From assembly GCA_001661515.1 (NCBI GenBank), contig LUVW01000009.1:326000-389999 (forward strand): DNA of 64,000 nucleotides, in the 5' to 3' direction. Made by a program: the position numbers and the translations under genes. The DNA is from Capniomyces stellatus. Lineage: Eukaryota > Kickxellomycota > Harpellomycetes > Harpellales > Legeriomycetaceae. Below, piece after piece: positions 62,047-64,000 of this stretch. A model generated the notes under the pieces. It did not search any database, had not been told where the DNA came from, and saw nothing but the letters and a program-made list of their open reading frames with translations. Within the stretch, counting starts at the first letter, position 1; each line of letters starts with the position of its first letter.

Positions 62047-64000
62047 ATGCAGAGGGCAACCGTAGAAAAGGATAAAGAGATAATAAATGAGATTGGGAGC
62101 TTTAACGCAAAAAGAACGGAACGATCACAAAAAGAAAGATGGGAAAGAGACAGAATACAACGTGAAGATGAAGACGAGGATATGGAGAGGCTTCAAAAGC
62201 AGTTTTTTGAAGACAAAAAGATGAAGCCAGCAGCAAAGGTGGTTGGCAAGAAAATGAGTGATGAATCGCAGCTCAAAATGAGTGTAAAGTCACGTTTTGG
62301 AGATGAGAGTGAGGTTTTGGGCACTGAAGGACAATCTTCGGCAAAATTGATTGTTAACCAAGCACCGCCAAGTATAGGTGTTGTAGGATCTGGTGATAAG
62401 GGTAAAAAGAGCGGACAGAATTTGATTTACAAGAGTTCAGGCACATATCCTTTGGTGAAAGAGTATGGCAGGAGTGGCAAAGTACAGGACGCCGAAACTG
62501 TGCTGGAAAGCGCGCAAGGATCGGAAAGCGAAGAGAAGGGGGGGAGTGCTGAGCAGTTTAGTGTTCCGGGTTTGGGGGAGATTCGTGAGAATCGGACAAA
62601 GGAGGAAGCGAGGGTTGAGAAGCCGAAAAAGAAATTGTCTTTGTTTGCACAAAACCGGCTTTTAGAAAAACAGAAGCTCGAGAGGTTAGCAGGAAGCGGT
62701 GGGCAGGTGGGGCGTGCGGGTGGAAGTGGTACTGATAGAAAGGATATAATACTTGAAACACATTACCCTAAGATCAGCCAGGAAATTGTAGAAAACATTG
62801 TAAGTAGTGCGAATGTGGAGTTTGCAATTAAAAACCAGCGCCAGGAGCTTCCAAGTGGGTTTCCTAAGGTGTTTAGAAATGAAGTGAAGGGTGTTGGGAG
62901 CAAGAGCTTGGAGCTTGTGAGTAATGGGGGTGAGTCAGTTGAAGGACAGGGTAAACCCGGAGGTTTGGTTCATGATGAAGGGATGTATAGGGAGACACAG
63001 GAAAAGCTAGCGGGGATGAGCAAGGAGGAGATTGAGGCAGCGCAGATGGAGATTAGAACAGCACTTAATGCGAAAAGCATAGAGTTCCTTTTAAACAGAG
63101 CAAAAAACAAGAGCGGGGCAAACAAGCCTGGAAATTTGGCCAGTTCAGTTGGTTCAAGCACTAGCCGGTGCGATAGCAGTGATGAAAAGGGGGGTGACAA
63201 GGGAAGCGAAATACTGGACGATGCAGCTGTCGGAGCCAAAGATACTGGTGCAAAGAAGGTGTCCTTTAAGCTCGAAATGAACGAGACGCATGCAATTCCC
63301 AGCTCAGAAGTAGGAGGGGAATTGAGCGATGCAAAGCAAGGCGGAGAAGTGGGAGCACAGGAGAGCAATTTTGTAAACAATGAGCCGCTGGTTGACCATA
63401 AGTTGCTAAACGATGACGATAGCGAGTTTTACAGGCAGCTGAAAAAGGTATACTATAAAAACGAGATTGACGAGTCTAGAAAGCTTGAATGGATTATGAG
63501 CCAAAAGCAGTCAAAAACGCCAACAGAGCGGGTGCTAGAGAACATCAAGACACAGTCTGAACGAGCAGCACGCGTGATGAGGGACTTGATGGACGGGAAG
63601 GCGGAGTCGCTAATTGACGACCCGTCATCGCACATCCGCTTTGATTTCACGGGCACGATAATTGATGTGCTGGACGATGTTCCGGTTACAAAGGCGCTGC
63701 ATCACCACGGCGAGGACCCTGACGATGCTGGGTATACTATACCCGAACTACTGCATCTTTCTCGAAGCACAGTTGCTGGCCAGCGTGCGATTGCTATTAA
63801 GACTGTTGGGTGTATTTTGCACAAGCTGGGGATGGGGGCCTTTGATCCGTACTTTGAAATTGCAATATACCAGTGCTGGCTTGACTGGGAGGGCTATTTG
63901 TACTTTCCAGCAGGGTGGAAGGATACCCATGCGACAGTGCGGGCTGAGGCTGTGATTGCGACCTGGACATGGGTAGTTGAGTTTGCAAGAAACCGGGTGC
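62047..64000 (+). CDS. RPAP1: RNA polymerase II-associated protein 1, 3'-truncated by the window edge
   Basis: RPAP1 (yeast Rba50) helps assemble and import RNA polymerase II. One open exon of 651 codons from ATG 62047 runs off the right edge. The N-terminal half is charged and disordered. The segment near residues 305-345 (EKLAGMSKEEIEAAQMEI and L-N-A-K-S-I-E-F-L) is the RPAP1 N-domain. The C-domain begins with IRFDFTGTIID, then P-V-T-K-A-L-H-H-H-G-E-D-P and AGYTIPELLHLSRSTVAGQR, the family's most conserved stretch. It continues as helical repeats. No intron is visible in the part seen. The rest of the roughly 1,000-1,400-residue protein lies outside. Confidence 0.95.
   Translation, partial: MQRATVEKDKEIINEIGSFNAKRTERSQKERWERDRIQREDEDEDMERLQKQFFEDKKMKPAAKVVGKKMSDESQLKMSVKSRFGDESEVLGTEGQSSAKLIVNQAPPSIGVVGSGDKGKKSGQNLIYKSSGTYPLVKEYGRSGKVQDAETVLESAQGSESEEKGGSAEQFSVPGLGEIRENRTKEEARVEKPKKKLSLFAQNRLLEKQKLERLAGSGGQVGRAGGSGTDRKDIILETHYPKISQEIVENIVSSANVEFAIKNQRQELPSGFPKVFRNEVKGVGSKSLELVSNGGESVEGQGKPGGLVHDEGMYRETQEKLAGMSKEEIEAAQMEIRTALNAKSIEFLLNRAKNKSGANKPGNLASSVGSSTSRCDSSDEKGGDKGSEILDDAAVGAKDTGAKKVSFKLEMNETHAIPSSEVGGELSDAKQGGEVGAQESNFVNNEPLVDHKLLNDDDSEFYRQLKKVYYKNEIDESRKLEWIMSQKQSKTPTERVLENIKTQSERAARVMRDLMDGKAESLIDDPSSHIRFDFTGTIIDVLDDVPVTKALHHHGEDPDDAGYTIPELLHLSRSTVAGQRAIAIKTVGCILHKLGMGAFDPYFEIAIYQCWLDWEGYLYFPAGWKDTHATVRAEAVIATWTWVVEFARNRV

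Overview
The window is nuclear DNA from an AT-rich, intron-dense fungus. Most genes are cut by short GT-AG introns (about 50-200 nt), often with CTAAC/TACTAAC-like branch sites. TAA, TAG and TGA all act as stops. The gene set is fungal (GPI2, HIS6, GEM1, CNS1/TTC4, NTM1, Avt-type transporter, GPR1/FUN34/YaaH protein, two PMT-family proteins, SHG1-type COMPASS protein). Coactosin, an SSX2IP/Msd1 protein and a pantothenate kinase fused to DUF89 favour an early-diverging lineage (Zoopagomycota/Mucoromycota grade). That placement is inference. I see no plasmid, phage, CRISPR, rRNA or convincing tRNA.

Layout. 1-3.7 kb: 3' part of telomerase reverse transcriptase (+), cut by the left edge. 3.8-7 kb: GPI2 (-) and an acetate-transporter-like protein (-). 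8.5-9.4 kb: YAE1 (+). 9.7-18.7 kb: COPI epsilon subunit, vacuolar amino-acid transporter, SHG1/BOD1-domain protein and N-terminal methyltransferase NTM1 (all -). 18.7-21.4 kb: gene-poor, low complexity, one doubtful small cysteine-rich ORF. 21.4-24.1 kb: SSX2IP/Msd1 coiled-coil protein (+), followed by a 35-N assembly gap. 24.4-30.6 kb: Miro GTPase GEM1 (-) and serine-incorporator TMS1 (-). 33.1-37.2 kb: pantothenate kinase-DUF89 fusion (+). 37.6-44.8 kb: EMC10, mitochondrial TrpRS, coactosin and an F-box/LRR-like protein (all -). 45.8-49.4 kb: membrane RING-H2 protein (+) and CNS1/TTC4 (+). 49.7-58.8 kb: an unrecognised gene and two adjacent PMT-family genes (all -), one intronless and one intron-rich, each with a damaged catalytic motif. 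59.5-61.6 kb: HIS6 (-). 62.0 kb to the end: RPAP1 (+), cut by the right edge.

The genes are mostly unrelated housekeeping functions, as expected for a fungal chromosome. Loose themes are ER and secretory membrane proteins (GPI2, EMC10, PMT-like pair, SERINC, COPE) and RNA polymerase II/chromatin (SHG1, RPAP1). I found no operon-like cluster or defence island. The items most worth a second look are the kinase-DUF89 fusion that keeps both active sites, the divergent PMT-like pair, two GC-AG introns, and a coactosin gene with 15-nt and 19-nt exons. Exon borders were placed by eye from splice consensus, reading frame and family similarity. Total CDS lengths were checked for divisibility by three where exact joins are given.
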